The translations under genes and the position numbers were made by a program. The notes below the pieces were generated by a model. The model ran no database searches. It worked only from the letters and a program-made list of their open reading frames with translations, and was not told where the DNA came from. Shown here piece after piece: positions 18,082-25,039 of a stretch of 46,305 bases of DNA; position 1 is the stretch's first letter; each line of letters starts with the position of its first letter. The stretch comes from Chitinophaga pinensis. GTDB taxonomy: Bacteria; Bacteroidota; Bacteroidia; Chitinophagales; LD1. The DNA lies in the NCBI GenBank assembly GCA_945867505.1, contig CAMBIM010000003.1:1-46305 (forward strand), written 5' to 3'.

Positions 18082-19335
18082 TTACTGATTAGGTATGGTT
18101 ATAGTAAATATAGTTCCGTTATTTTCTTCGCTTTGCAATTCAATTTTGCCGTTAAGCAGTTCAATGTATTTAGAAACAATGTGTAAGCCAAGCCCTGTAC
18201 CCTGAATGTTTGCTGCATTGCGGGCGCGGAAAAAACGTTCGAACAAATGTTCCTGATCTTCTTTCGAAATTCCTATGCCGCTGTCTTTTACAGAAAGCAC
18301 CACTTGCCCGGTGGTGTTTGTACACGAAATTTCAATCACCCCATCGTCAGGCGAAAACTTAATGGCATTTGAAATCAGATTCAGCATGATGTTTTTCATC
18401 AATCGCTTATCGGTATAAAAATCGTCTATACCGGTATGCGCAAACTCCAACTGCTGACCGGGCTTTAGAATTTCCTTTACATCGCTCATAAAGTCCTCCA
18501 TAAACTCCCTGCATTGTACCACATCTTTTTTGGCTTCTACCAAACCCTCTTCCAGTTTGCCCAGCGATAATAAATCTTCTAACATCGAGTTAAGGTGCTG
18601 CACCCCTTCTTTAATACGCGCTACGTGCTTATCGCGCTTTTCCTGCTCTTCGGTTTTGGTGTATTTGCCTAATAGCGCTGCCGATGAAAGCACAGCCGCC
18701 AAAGGTGTGCGGAACTCATGCGATACGGTAGATACAAAGCGCGATTTTAAATCGCTCAATTCTTTTTCTCTTTCCAGCGCGCGTTCTAAATCATCTTTTG
18801 AGTTTTCCAGTTGCGCCAGTGTTTCGCGGAGCATGATGGTACGATCCTGCACCTTCTGTTCCAGTTCGCTGTTCAGCTTTTTTATTTCAGAAGTTACCCG
18901 CTCTAAGTCCGCTTGTTGCTGACGCTGAATTTCTTCATGTTGCTTACGTACGGTTATATCAATAACAAAAGCAATTACAAAGGTTTCGTCATTCAAAATG
19001 TAATGACTCAAACTTACTTCTACCGGAAAAACGCTGCCGTTTTTTCGCTTGGCATGCAAATCGCGTCCGGCACCCATATTGCGGTTAATGGGGTTGGCAT
19101 GAAACGAATGGCGGTGATGCACATGCTCTTCTCTTATATCCTGCGGTAGTAGTATTTCTATGGGTTGGCCAACCATTTCATCTTTAGTAAAGCCAAACAT
19201 CTTCTCGGCACAGGGGTTTACCAAAACTATTTGCCCCCCCCGGTTAGCTAACACAATGCCCTCGGTGGCGTTCTCAAACAGAGAAGCCATCATTACATTA
19301 TTATTTATTTCGGGTAGCACTTTTTGGGTGAACAT
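18082..19335 (-). CDS. PAS-domain sensor histidine kinase
   Basis: Probably soluble sensor kinase of about 417 residues (start ATG 19335; a TTG at 19359 is possible but less likely). A PAS domain spans about residues 15-130 (ENATEGIVLANRGGQIVLVNP; KRKNGSVFPVEVSL), followed by a coiled coil (about 130-195), a HisKA domain with phospho-acceptor H206 in VSTVSHEFRTPLA, and an HATPase domain with N-box NLISNAIKFS, G1 VKDSGIGIS and G2 GTGLGLHI. The PAS sequence resembles the FixL-type group but the heme-ligating histidine of FixL is not clearly aligned, so heme sensing should not be assumed. It heads the kinase-regulator-nnrD operon. Confidence 0.9.
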   Translation of the reverse strand: MFTQKVLPEINNNVMMASLFENATEGIVLANRGGQIVLVNPCAEKMFGFTKDEMVGQPIEILLPQDIREEHVHHRHSFHANPINRNMGAGRDLHAKRKNGSVFPVEVSLSHYILNDETFVIAFVIDITVRKQHEEIQRQQQADLERVTSEIKKLNSELEQKVQDRTIMLRETLAQLENSKDDLERALEREKELSDLKSRFVSTVSHEFRTPLAAVLSSAALLGKYTKTEEQEKRDKHVARIKEGVQHLNSMLEDLLSLGKLEEGLVEAKKDVVQCREFMEDFMSDVKEILKPGQQLEFAHTGIDDFYTDKRLMKNIMLNLISNAIKFSPDDGVIEISCTNTTGQVVLSVKDSGIGISKEDQEHLFERFFRARNAANIQGTGLGLHIVSKYIELLNGKIELQSEENNGTIFTITIPNQ

Positions 19336-19391
19336 ACATGCTGCTGGCTTATCAAACAACTTTATAGTTGCTTAAATGATTTTTGCAAATA

Positions 19392-19419
19392 CAAACGTAT
19401 GGTGAAAGTGTTATGGCAA
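19392..19419 (-). promoter_or_regulatory. Promoter of the kinase-regulator-nnrD operon
   Basis: On the minus strand a TTG (19419-19417) is followed by 17 nt and then TACGTTTG (19399-19392), an exact match to the Bacteroidota -33/-7 pattern TTG-N17-TAnnTTTG. It lies about 57 nt upstream of the proposed ATG of the kinase gene. No experimental start site is known, so this is pattern-based. Confidence 0.55.
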
Positions 19420-19462
19420 CAGATGATTGTTGTCATGTAAAATTAAGCCGGTAAGCCGGGTA

Positions 19463-20560
19463 TCAGCTTTGTTTGTGCGTAATTTTGCTGAGCCAGCTTT
19501 TTATCTTTTTTACAAACCCCGATTCTGTTTTTGCCGTTTCAATTTCACCTATTAAAAAACCGTAGGGCTTCAGCACATCAATGTGATCGCATACAATTTT
19601 TAGTATGCCGGTAAGCGGTATGGCCAAAACAATTCCGGGAATGCCCCACATAAGTTCGCCCACCACCAAGGCAATAATGGTGAACAGAGGATTAATTTTT
19701 ACCTGCGGACCAAGTATCATAGGCTCCAGCACCCAACCCTGAATTAATTGCACCGCACCGTAGGTAATTACTATGCCCCCAAGGATAGGCAGCGGTGCAC
19801 CGTTAATGGCAGTTACCAATACCGTAATTGTGGTGCCGGTGAGGTTGCCTATAAACGGAATAATTTCCAGCAGGCCGCAGAAGATGGCAAAGAAAATAGC
19901 ACTCTTAACACCCAGAATAATAAAGCCTATGCCGTACATAATCCATAAACAAAAAATCATTTTGGCCAGTCCAACCAGGTATTGCTGCGATACATGAGCG
20001 GCACTTAAAATAACCAGTTTCATTTCGGCCTGCTGCTCGGGCAACGAAAGTTTTAATATGAAATTTTTGATATGCCCGCGGTAATACAACAGCAGAAAAA
20101 CATACACCAGCATCAGAACAAAGCCTGTAAAAATATTTACCACCGAGCCCGCCATTACCTCAATTAAACCCGTTACCGATTTTTGCTGGTCCTTAATTAA
20201 CCGCGATTGCTCTGCCAATGATATGCCGAAATGATTGAAAATGTATTGCTGAACATGTCCGGCTGTTTCAAGGGTTTTTTGTTTTAGTAAAACAAAGTCG
20301 GTGGTTAAGGCTACCAGCTGCCAGCTAATTAGCGCGCCTACACCGGCTATAAACAGTATTAACAGCAACAGGCAGATAAAAGCTGCTGCCCACCGGGGCA
20401 GTTTCTTGGTTTCCATCCAATTGCTGAAGGGCAAAAACAGGGTGGCCAGTATGGTGGCTATAACCAGCGGTATCAAAAACTCCTGCGCATAATACAAACC
20501 CGCTATTACCAGAAAAAGAAAGAATAGCCTTTTTGTAACGGACACGCTATTAGTCATCAT
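19463..20560 (-). CDS. AI-2E family transporter
   Basis: A polytopic membrane protein of about 365 residues in the AI-2E (TqsA/PerM, UPF0118) family, whose members export the signal AI-2 or act as ion antiporters; the substrate here is unknown. About seven to eight helices are visible, a pair near the N-terminus (FLFLVIAGLYYA, LVIATILATLFLPF) and a group after residue 200. Family motifs include GLLEIIPFIGN and the C-terminal GELMWGIPGIVLAIPLTG. The start was taken at ATG 20560, where two ATGs stand in tandem (20560, 20557), because a longer start at 20587 would lie inside the promoter-like sequence. The C-terminal tail is basic. Confidence 0.9.
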   Translation of the reverse strand: MMTNSVSVTKRLFFLFLVIAGLYYAQEFLIPLVIATILATLFLPFSNWMETKKLPRWAAAFICLLLLILFIAGVGALISWQLVALTTDFVLLKQKTLETAGHVQQYIFNHFGISLAEQSRLIKDQQKSVTGLIEVMAGSVVNIFTGFVLMLVYVFLLLYYRGHIKNFILKLSLPEQQAEMKLVILSAAHVSQQYLVGLAKMIFCLWIMYGIGFIILGVKSAIFFAIFCGLLEIIPFIGNLTGTTITVLVTAINGAPLPILGGIVITYGAVQLIQGWVLEPMILGPQVKINPLFTIIALVVGELMWGIPGIVLAIPLTGILKIVCDHIDVLKPYGFLIGEIETAKTESGFVKKIKSWLSKITHKQS

Positions 20561-20584
20561 ATCAATGTATGTGCAGGTAAGGTT

Positions 20585-20592
20585 CAAACCTA
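20585..20592 (-). promoter_or_regulatory. Likely -7 element upstream of the AI-2E transporter gene
   Basis: TAGGTTTG on the minus strand (20592-20585) matches TAnnTTTG exactly, 24 nt before the proposed start codon. A TTTG (20620-20617) lies 24 nt upstream, slightly longer than the usual 17-23 spacing. The element sits in a small imperfect hairpin (20576-20594). Confidence 0.42.
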
Positions 20593-20599
20593 CCCTTTC

Positions 20600-20860
20600 T
20601 TTTTACTATTCTATTGCAAACTGCAGGCAAGTGGGGGTTGCCGCCTCAAAGCAGGCGGTCGCGCTATACACTACAATTTCCGCACTGCAAAGCCGATGCG
20701 GGAGATTTCCGTTCCTATCGCTAACCCAATACAAACAGCCGAATGCAAGATGCCTCGTTCCCCGCAGGCTCTTCGGGCATATAAACCCATGTTTGATCCG
20801 CGTGGGGTCTACGCTTCGGGCCCCTACGGTAGTTGAATGCCAACCGCTAACTAGCACCCA
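20600..20860 (-). repeat. Structured non-coding element, probably a dispersed Bacteroidota repeat
   Basis: This gap of about 260 nt is more GC-rich than its surroundings and packed with short stems: CCGCCT/AGGCGG (20641-20646, 20653-20658), CCGCA/TGCGG (20680-20684, 20697-20701), CGTGGGG/CCCCTACG (20801-20807, 20821-20828) and others. On the minus strand it contains GATAGGAACGGAAATC and GTGTATAGCGCGACC, which resemble, from memory, sequences recurring between genes in Bacteroidota. An open minus-strand frame (20606-20935) crosses it but runs through the terminator of the upstream gene and does not look like protein. It lies directly downstream of that terminator. Call and strand are tentative. 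Confidence 0.5.
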
Positions 20861-20861
20861 C

Positions 20862-20900
20862 AAAAAAAGCGCGCAACAGTTTTCACCGATGCGCGCTTTT
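20862..20900 (-). terminator. Rho-independent terminator of the T9SS cargo gene
   Basis: On the minus strand a stem with arms AAAAGCGCGC and GCGCGCTTTT, loop of about 15 nt, ends in a run of seven T. It begins about 57 nt after the stop codon of the secreted protein gene that ends at 20957. Clear intrinsic terminator. Confidence 0.85.
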
Positions 20901-20956
20901 ATCTTACCTTCTAACAGCATGGTAGCCAGGTGCAAACCCTGAAGAGAAGGAGAGTA

Positions 20957-22417
20957 TTACTCTTTTACAATTCTTTTTACAGTTCCATTAACCGTTACAA
21001 AATACATACCTGCTGCTAAGTCAGCTACATTAAGCTGATACGAATTGGTATTATTCATTTTTTCATTTTTAATAATACGTCCATTCATATCTGCCAACTT
21101 AATTTCAAGGCTTCCGGTTGGTTCGGCTAATGAGATATTGATTTTGCCTGAAGTTGGATTAGGGAACAAATTAAATTGGGTAGTAGTTATTTCTTTTACA
21201 CCAGTGCTTGCGTTAGCGTAAAACTTAGCTGTTAAAGAGCCATAGATTGACGCACTACCTGAGCCACCTGTTTCTACATAATTCTGAGCTACTGCATAAT
21301 ACGTGTGTGTACCCGCAGTTACATCATAAGAACGAGTGTGCGAGAAGGAGTTGCCATCTATACTTGCACTTGGTGCTTCCACGTTTACGTTGTCTGCGTT
21401 GGTTCCCCAGTCTCTGACATCACTAGCTGCAAGAACAATGCGGTCGCCCAGGTCAGAATTGCAATTTCCATCAAACGTAACCAATACTTTTCCGTCTGTT
21501 GGAGCAGTTAAGGTTACCGAATCCAGAGCCACAGCATTAGTTAAAGCTACACCGGTTTTTGAAAGGCTTGTATAGCTTGCAGTAGGGCCGGTTGCAGGAA
21601 AAAATTCGGCTGACAGGTTACCATAGATATAGGCATTACCGCTACCGGCAGTATTTACGTAGTTCTCGCCTACTGCATAGTAAGTATATGCACCGGCTGT
21701 TACATCATACACTCTGGTATGTGAAAAGGGCAAATACCGAGAGTTAGCATTCGAAGATTCTACCGATACGTTGCCAGCGTTTGCTCCCCATGAAGCAGCA
21801 TTGCTTGCCGCTACAACAATTTTATCGCCTACATCGGAATGAACGTAGCCGTCAAAGTGAACGACTATTTTACCAGCAGCCGTTGGGTTGATGGTAAGCG
21901 AACCGAGATTAACCGCGGCACCTCTCAAATTTCCGTTGTAGTAAATATCCTGATTAACTACAGCAGCCGTACCAGTGGCAGGGAAAAACTCTACTGAAAG
22001 ACTAGCATAAATATTGGCTATGCCGGAACCAGCTTCTTCTACATAATTTTGACCTACAGCATAAAACGTATCGGCACCTGCTACTACGTCATAAGAACGG
22101 GTATGCGAAAATGACCGTCTGTTGGCTGCTGCATCCGGCACTAACATTCCGATGTTATCATTGTTGGTGCCCCAATAAGGTTCGTTACTGGCTGCCAGTA
22201 CAATTCGATCTCCATCATCGGCCGTAAACATACCATCAAAGTGTACCACCACCTTTCCAGCAGAAGGGAAATCAACAATCTGTTGTGATAAGGCAACCGG
22301 GGCTCCGCGCAAGTTACCCGAATACTGAATGCTTTGATGCCAAACCAACGACTGGGCTTGACTGATAACCGCAAAGAATGAAAAAATTAAAACGAGGGGT
22401 AAAATTTTTGTTTTCAT
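20957..22417 (-). CDS. T9SS-exported protein with three tandem unknown domains
   Basis: A 486-residue secreted protein. A signal peptide is visible (about 21 residues ending ISQAQ), followed by three tandem copies of a domain of about 125-130 residues (roughly 23-150, 152-278, 283-405), each with a GKVVVHFDG-like strand, GD(R/K)IVLAAS, a W-GTN/WGAN segment, SHTRSYDV and YYAVGQNYVE. The C-terminus (about 412-486) is a type A T9SS sorting domain: NLFPNPTSGKINI, the LADMNGRII segment and a final AAGMYFVTVNGTVKRIVKE. So it is exported across the outer membrane by the type IX system and probably attached to the surface or released. The repeated domain is not recognised; it looks beta-rich. The gene is divergent from the fn3-like gene and shares with it the 21-bp repeat array. 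Confidence 0.88.
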   Translation of the reverse strand: MKTKILPLVLIFSFFAVISQAQSLVWHQSIQYSGNLRGAPVALSQQIVDFPSAGKVVVHFDGMFTADDGDRIVLAASNEPYWGTNNDNIGMLVPDAAANRRSFSHTRSYDVVAGADTFYAVGQNYVEEAGSGIANIYASLSVEFFPATGTAAVVNQDIYYNGNLRGAAVNLGSLTINPTAAGKIVVHFDGYVHSDVGDKIVVAASNAASWGANAGNVSVESSNANSRYLPFSHTRVYDVTAGAYTYYAVGENYVNTAGSGNAYIYGNLSAEFFPATGPTASYTSLSKTGVALTNAVALDSVTLTAPTDGKVLVTFDGNCNSDLGDRIVLAASDVRDWGTNADNVNVEAPSASIDGNSFSHTRSYDVTAGTHTYYAVAQNYVETGGSGSASIYGSLTAKFYANASTGVKEITTTQFNLFPNPTSGKINISLAEPTGSLEIKLADMNGRIIKNEKMNNTNSYQLNVADLAAGMYFVTVNGTVKRIVKE

Positions 22418-22576
22418 GTGAATAGTTTTAATGATTTAATTAATAATGCACAAACGTTGATTTTTGCTGGTGAAACACTGCTGATAAATAACAGAATAGG
22501 AGATGATAATGCTCACCCCCACAGAAGTAAAACAGTGGCTTAAGCAAAAAGAATGAAAGCAACCCTTCCTTCTCCG

Positions 22577-22606
22577 CAGGGTATTCCGGCATTACGGAAT
22601 ACCCTG
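22577..22606. repeat. Perfect 12-bp GC-rich hairpin in the divergent intergenic region
   Basis: CAGGGTATTCCG (22577-22588), loop GCATTA, and CGGAATACCCTG (22595-22606) form a perfect stem that can be extended by CCG/CGG around a one-base bulge. It stands in an AT-rich gap 160 nt upstream of the secreted protein gene. No T-run follows on either side, so a regulatory or mRNA leader structure, or a dispersed repeat, is more likely than a terminator. Confidence 0.7.
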
Positions 22607-22648
22607 ACGGAAAGAGAAATTCTTTTATCAAAGCACTATAACAGCTAT

Positions 22649-22858
22649 AACAATGCTGTTTTAATTAATAACAATATTGAAAGGAATTAAAGCAGTATAG
22701 TTATTGCCTAAAACACTATTATTTTATATAAAAACAATAGTGTTTTAATTCATTTTATAGTTGTAATAAATAATAACAACGCTGTTATTATTTATTACAA
22801 TGTTGTTTTGTTTTGTAGCAATGCTGTTATTTTATAAAACAACATTGTTATATATTTG
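22649..22858. repeat. Tandem 21-bp array of AACA-N4-TGTT palindromes
   Basis: Ten contiguous 21-bp units start at 22649, 22670, 22691, 22712, 22733, 22754, 22775, 22796, 22817 and 22838. Each begins with a 12-bp site near AACAATGCTGTT followed by 9 A/T-rich bases. The site AACA-N4-TGTT is exact in units 1, 5, 7 and 10, has one mismatch in units 8 and 9, and is more degenerate in units 2, 3, 4 and 6. Larger inverted repeats follow from this order: 11-bp arms at 22710-22720/22736-22746, 18-bp perfect arms at 22761-22778/22783-22800 with a 4-nt centre, and 13-bp arms at 22797-22809/22836-22848. Weak traces may continue to about 22880. The 21-bp period equals two helical turns, so all sites face the same side of the DNA. 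Confidence 0.9.
22851..22858 (+). promoter_or_regulatory. -7 promoter element inside the last array unit
   Basis: TATATTTG matches the Bacteroidota -7 consensus TAnnTTTG exactly and forms the end of the tenth 21-bp unit. It points toward the fn3-like gene (proposed ATG 22969, leader about 105 nt). No TTG stands at the best -33 distance; TGTT of unit 9 lies about 22 nt upstream. A protein bound to the array would cover or flank this promoter. Confidence 0.45.
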
Positions 22859-22968
22859 GGCATCTTGTTTATATGCAAAAACGTGCTTTCTTTTGCAATA
22901 GTTGCTCTATTTCTTGACCCAACTAAGCGTTTATGATAATAAGCCGGTGCAATCGAAACTATCACCGA

Positions 22969-23604
22969 ATGAAAATTCAAGCTCGCGGGATATTTGCCAG
23001 CGGAGTGTTGGAATCTTATTTCAAAAACAAACCCCCGTTTACAGCACCGGTTATGCAGGAAGCCGACTTTAAAAACCTACTTAAAAATTACCACAGCACC
23101 TATTCCGATTACGCTAACGGAGGAAAGTTGAATAAAGGCGAATGGATACAGGCGCAGAAAGCGTTAATACAAGGGCTGGATGATATAGCTGATGATGTAG
23201 ACGAAATAGCCAAGGGGGATGAAAATGTTGTAGAAAAAGGAGGCTTTCAATCCATTAAAACATTCCGTTCAGATAAAGCTGAACCTGCTACACCTATAGT
23301 TGAATGGATTGGCCGCGGAGCCGATGGACAGCTACTTACGCGGTGCAACATGCTGGGGCAGGATGTGTATTATGGCTGCATATTAACGGAGGGCGAACCG
23401 CTGCCCCAGGGTATGCAAATGCAAAACGGCTGCATCAAAATTTTGCAAGGGCTTACTTTTGCTATTTACTTAGAAGAGAATAAGTCGCGCAAAAAATCTT
23501 TCATCCATTTGACGTCTGGCACGCGCTACTATGCGTATTTTTTTGCCCGCAACAGTGCCGGTGTAAGTTCATTAAGCGAGCCCAGAAGTATTATCTGCGG
23601 ATAG
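22969..23604 (+). CDS. Fibronectin type III-like protein of unknown function
   Basis: A protein of 211 residues (start ATG 22969; an earlier ATG at 22933 would add 12 atypical residues). There is no signal peptide. The N-terminal half resembles Bacteroidota hypothetical proteins with a helical segment (FTAPVMQEADFKNLLKNYHSTYSDYANGG, then a long helix QAQKALIQGLDDIADDVDEIAKGDENVV), followed by a C-terminal fn3-like domain ending SGTRYYAYFFARNSAGVSSLSEPRSI. Such proteins are common in this phylum but have no known role. It is divergent from the T9SS cargo gene, with the palindrome array between the two. Confidence 0.75.
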   Translation: MKIQARGIFASGVLESYFKNKPPFTAPVMQEADFKNLLKNYHSTYSDYANGGKLNKGEWIQAQKALIQGLDDIADDVDEIAKGDENVVEKGGFQSIKTFRSDKAEPATPIVEWIGRGADGQLLTRCNMLGQDVYYGCILTEGEPLPQGMQMQNGCIKILQGLTFAIYLEENKSRKKSFIHLTSGTRYYAYFFARNSAGVSSLSEPRSIICG

Positions 23605-23638
23605 GGTAGGGATTAGGCGATGTAACAAAGTGACAATT

Positions 23639-23683
23639 ACAATGCAAACAGCCGAAGAAATTCTCTTCGGCTGTTTGCATTGT
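23639..23683. terminator. Perfect 20-bp hairpin between convergent genes
   Basis: Arms 23639-23658 and 23664-23683 are perfectly complementary (20 bp) around the loop AATTC, including GCAAACAGCCGAAGA. It lies between the ends of the fn3-like gene (23604, +) and the CoA-transferase gene (23765, -), so it probably stops both transcripts. The T-runs are short, so termination may depend mainly on the strong stem. It is related in sequence to the hairpin after the aconitase gene. Confidence 0.75.
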
Positions 23684-23764
23684 AGATCCCCTCCCGGGGA
23701 AATTGAAGATTCGATAATTGCTTTATAAATAATCAGTGCATTATCATTTTGTGGTATTAATAGT

Positions 23765-25039
23765 TCACCAACACTTACCATACAATTTATGGGCTTCCTG
23801 TTCTAATACTTCCCTATGCATGGGGTGCGCAATACTGATGAGCGCCTTAGCGCGTTGCGCAATATTTTTTCCGTAAAGGTCAACTGTTCCGTATTCCGTA
23901 ACCACATACTGCACATGTGCACGGGTAGTTACCACACCGGCACCGGTTTTAAGGGTGGGTGTAATTTTAGAAATACCTTTTGCGGTTACTGCCCCCAAAG
24001 CAATAATGGGTTTGCCGCCTTCGCTTAAAGCAGCACCACGCATAAAATCCATTTGCCCGCCTACGCCACTAAAAATTTCGGTGCCAATGCTATCGGCACA
24101 AACCTGACCGGTCAAATCAATTTCAATAGCACTGTTAATGGCGGTTACCTTTTTGTTTTTGCGGATAACCGAAGTATCGTTTACGTATGCCACATCCAGC
24201 ATGGCTATTTCGGGGTTATCATGTATAAAATCGTACAGCGCACGGGTGCCCATAGCAAAGGAAGAAACAATTTTACCCGGGTGCTTGGTTTTTAGCTTGC
24301 CGTTAATTACTCCGCTATTTACCAAAGGCAAAATGCCATCACTGAACATTTCGGTATGCACGCCCAGGTTTTTATGGTGGGTTAAAAACTGCAATACCGC
24401 GTTGGGTATTCCGCCAATGCCCATTTGCAGGCAGGCTCCGTCATCTACCAATTCAGCTACGTTTTTGCCAATGGCAATTTCCACTTCACTTGCAGCAGTT
24501 GCAGGGTATTCATGCAGGGCATCTTCGGCATATACCGCAGCGGTAATTTTTGATTGATGAATAAAGCTATCGCCCAAACTGCGCGGCATGTTCGGATTAA
24601 CTAGTGCAATAATTTTACCGGCTACTTCGCAAGCCGCAAGCGCTATATCCACAGAAATGCCTAGCGAACAGAAACCGTGCGCATCTGGCGGACTTACCTG
24701 AATTATGGCCGTATCAATAGGGTATTTTCCCGAGCGGATGAATAAAGGAATTTCGCTCAAAAACATAGGAATGTATTGCACGTTTGTTTCACTGACATGC
24801 TCGCGTATGTTCCTACCCACAAAAAATGCGTTTACCCTAAATGCCTTAGCATAAGCAGGGTTGGCATATGGTGCAGTGCCTTCGGTGTGCAGATGGGTAA
24901 TTTCAACATCGATCAGCTCCTGATGGCGCGCGGTAATTGCATTTACTAAACGTTGCGGAGCGGCTGCACCGGTATGTATATATACGCGTTCGTTACTCTT
25001 GATAATAGCTACGGCTTGTTCGGCTGTTATATAATTCAT
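23765..25039 (-). CDS. Acetyl-CoA hydrolase/transferase family protein (acetate or 4-hydroxybutyrate CoA-transferase type)
   Basis: Moves CoA between acyl-CoA and a carboxylic acid such as acetate, or hydrolyses acyl-CoA. The 424-residue length is normal for 4-hydroxybutyrate/acetate CoA-transferases. Visible features are HTGAAAPQRLV near the N-terminus, SPPDAHGFCSLGISVD, a LQMGIGGIPNAVL segment, and the conserved GTEIFSGVGGQMDF region, whose glutamate (about residue 321) is the expected CoA-ester-forming residue. The C-terminus HPMHREVLEQEAHKL is also typical. The start overlaps the epimerase stop by 4 nt (ATGA), so it is the last gene of a tight minus-strand operon. The exact substrate is not determinable. 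Confidence 0.92.
   Translation of the reverse strand: MNYITAEQAVAIIKSNERVYIHTGAAAPQRLVNAITARHQELIDVEITHLHTEGTAPYANPAYAKAFRVNAFFVGRNIREHVSETNVQYIPMFLSEIPLFIRSGKYPIDTAIIQVSPPDAHGFCSLGISVDIALAACEVAGKIIALVNPNMPRSLGDSFIHQSKITAAVYAEDALHEYPATAASEVEIAIGKNVAELVDDGACLQMGIGGIPNAVLQFLTHHKNLGVHTEMFSDGILPLVNSGVINGKLKTKHPGKIVSSFAMGTRALYDFIHDNPEIAMLDVAYVNDTSVIRKNKKVTAINSAIEIDLTGQVCADSIGTEIFSGVGGQMDFMRGAALSEGGKPIIALGAVTAKGISKITPTLKTGAGVVTTRAHVQYVVTEYGTVDLYGKNIAQRAKALISIAHPMHREVLEQEAHKLYGKCW

Noticed and set aside
18082-19335. Heme-binding FixL oxygen sensor
   Set aside because: The PAS domain is of a similar type, but the FixL proximal histidine is not clearly aligned, so heme binding is not supported.
20576-20600. 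tRNA T-arm-like GGTTCAAACC
   Set aside because: No acceptor, anticodon or D arm can be built around it; it is part of the promoter-like hairpin upstream of the AI-2E gene.
20606-20935. Minus-strand open frame of 109 codons
   Set aside because: It spans the intrinsic terminator at 20862-20900 and the stem-rich block, has no recognisable domain or signal, and looks like a by-product of the GC-richer non-coding element.
22649-22858. CRISPR array
   Set aside because: The 21-bp units are contiguous, with palindromic cores and A/T linkers rather than constant repeats separated by unique spacers, and no cas genes are near.
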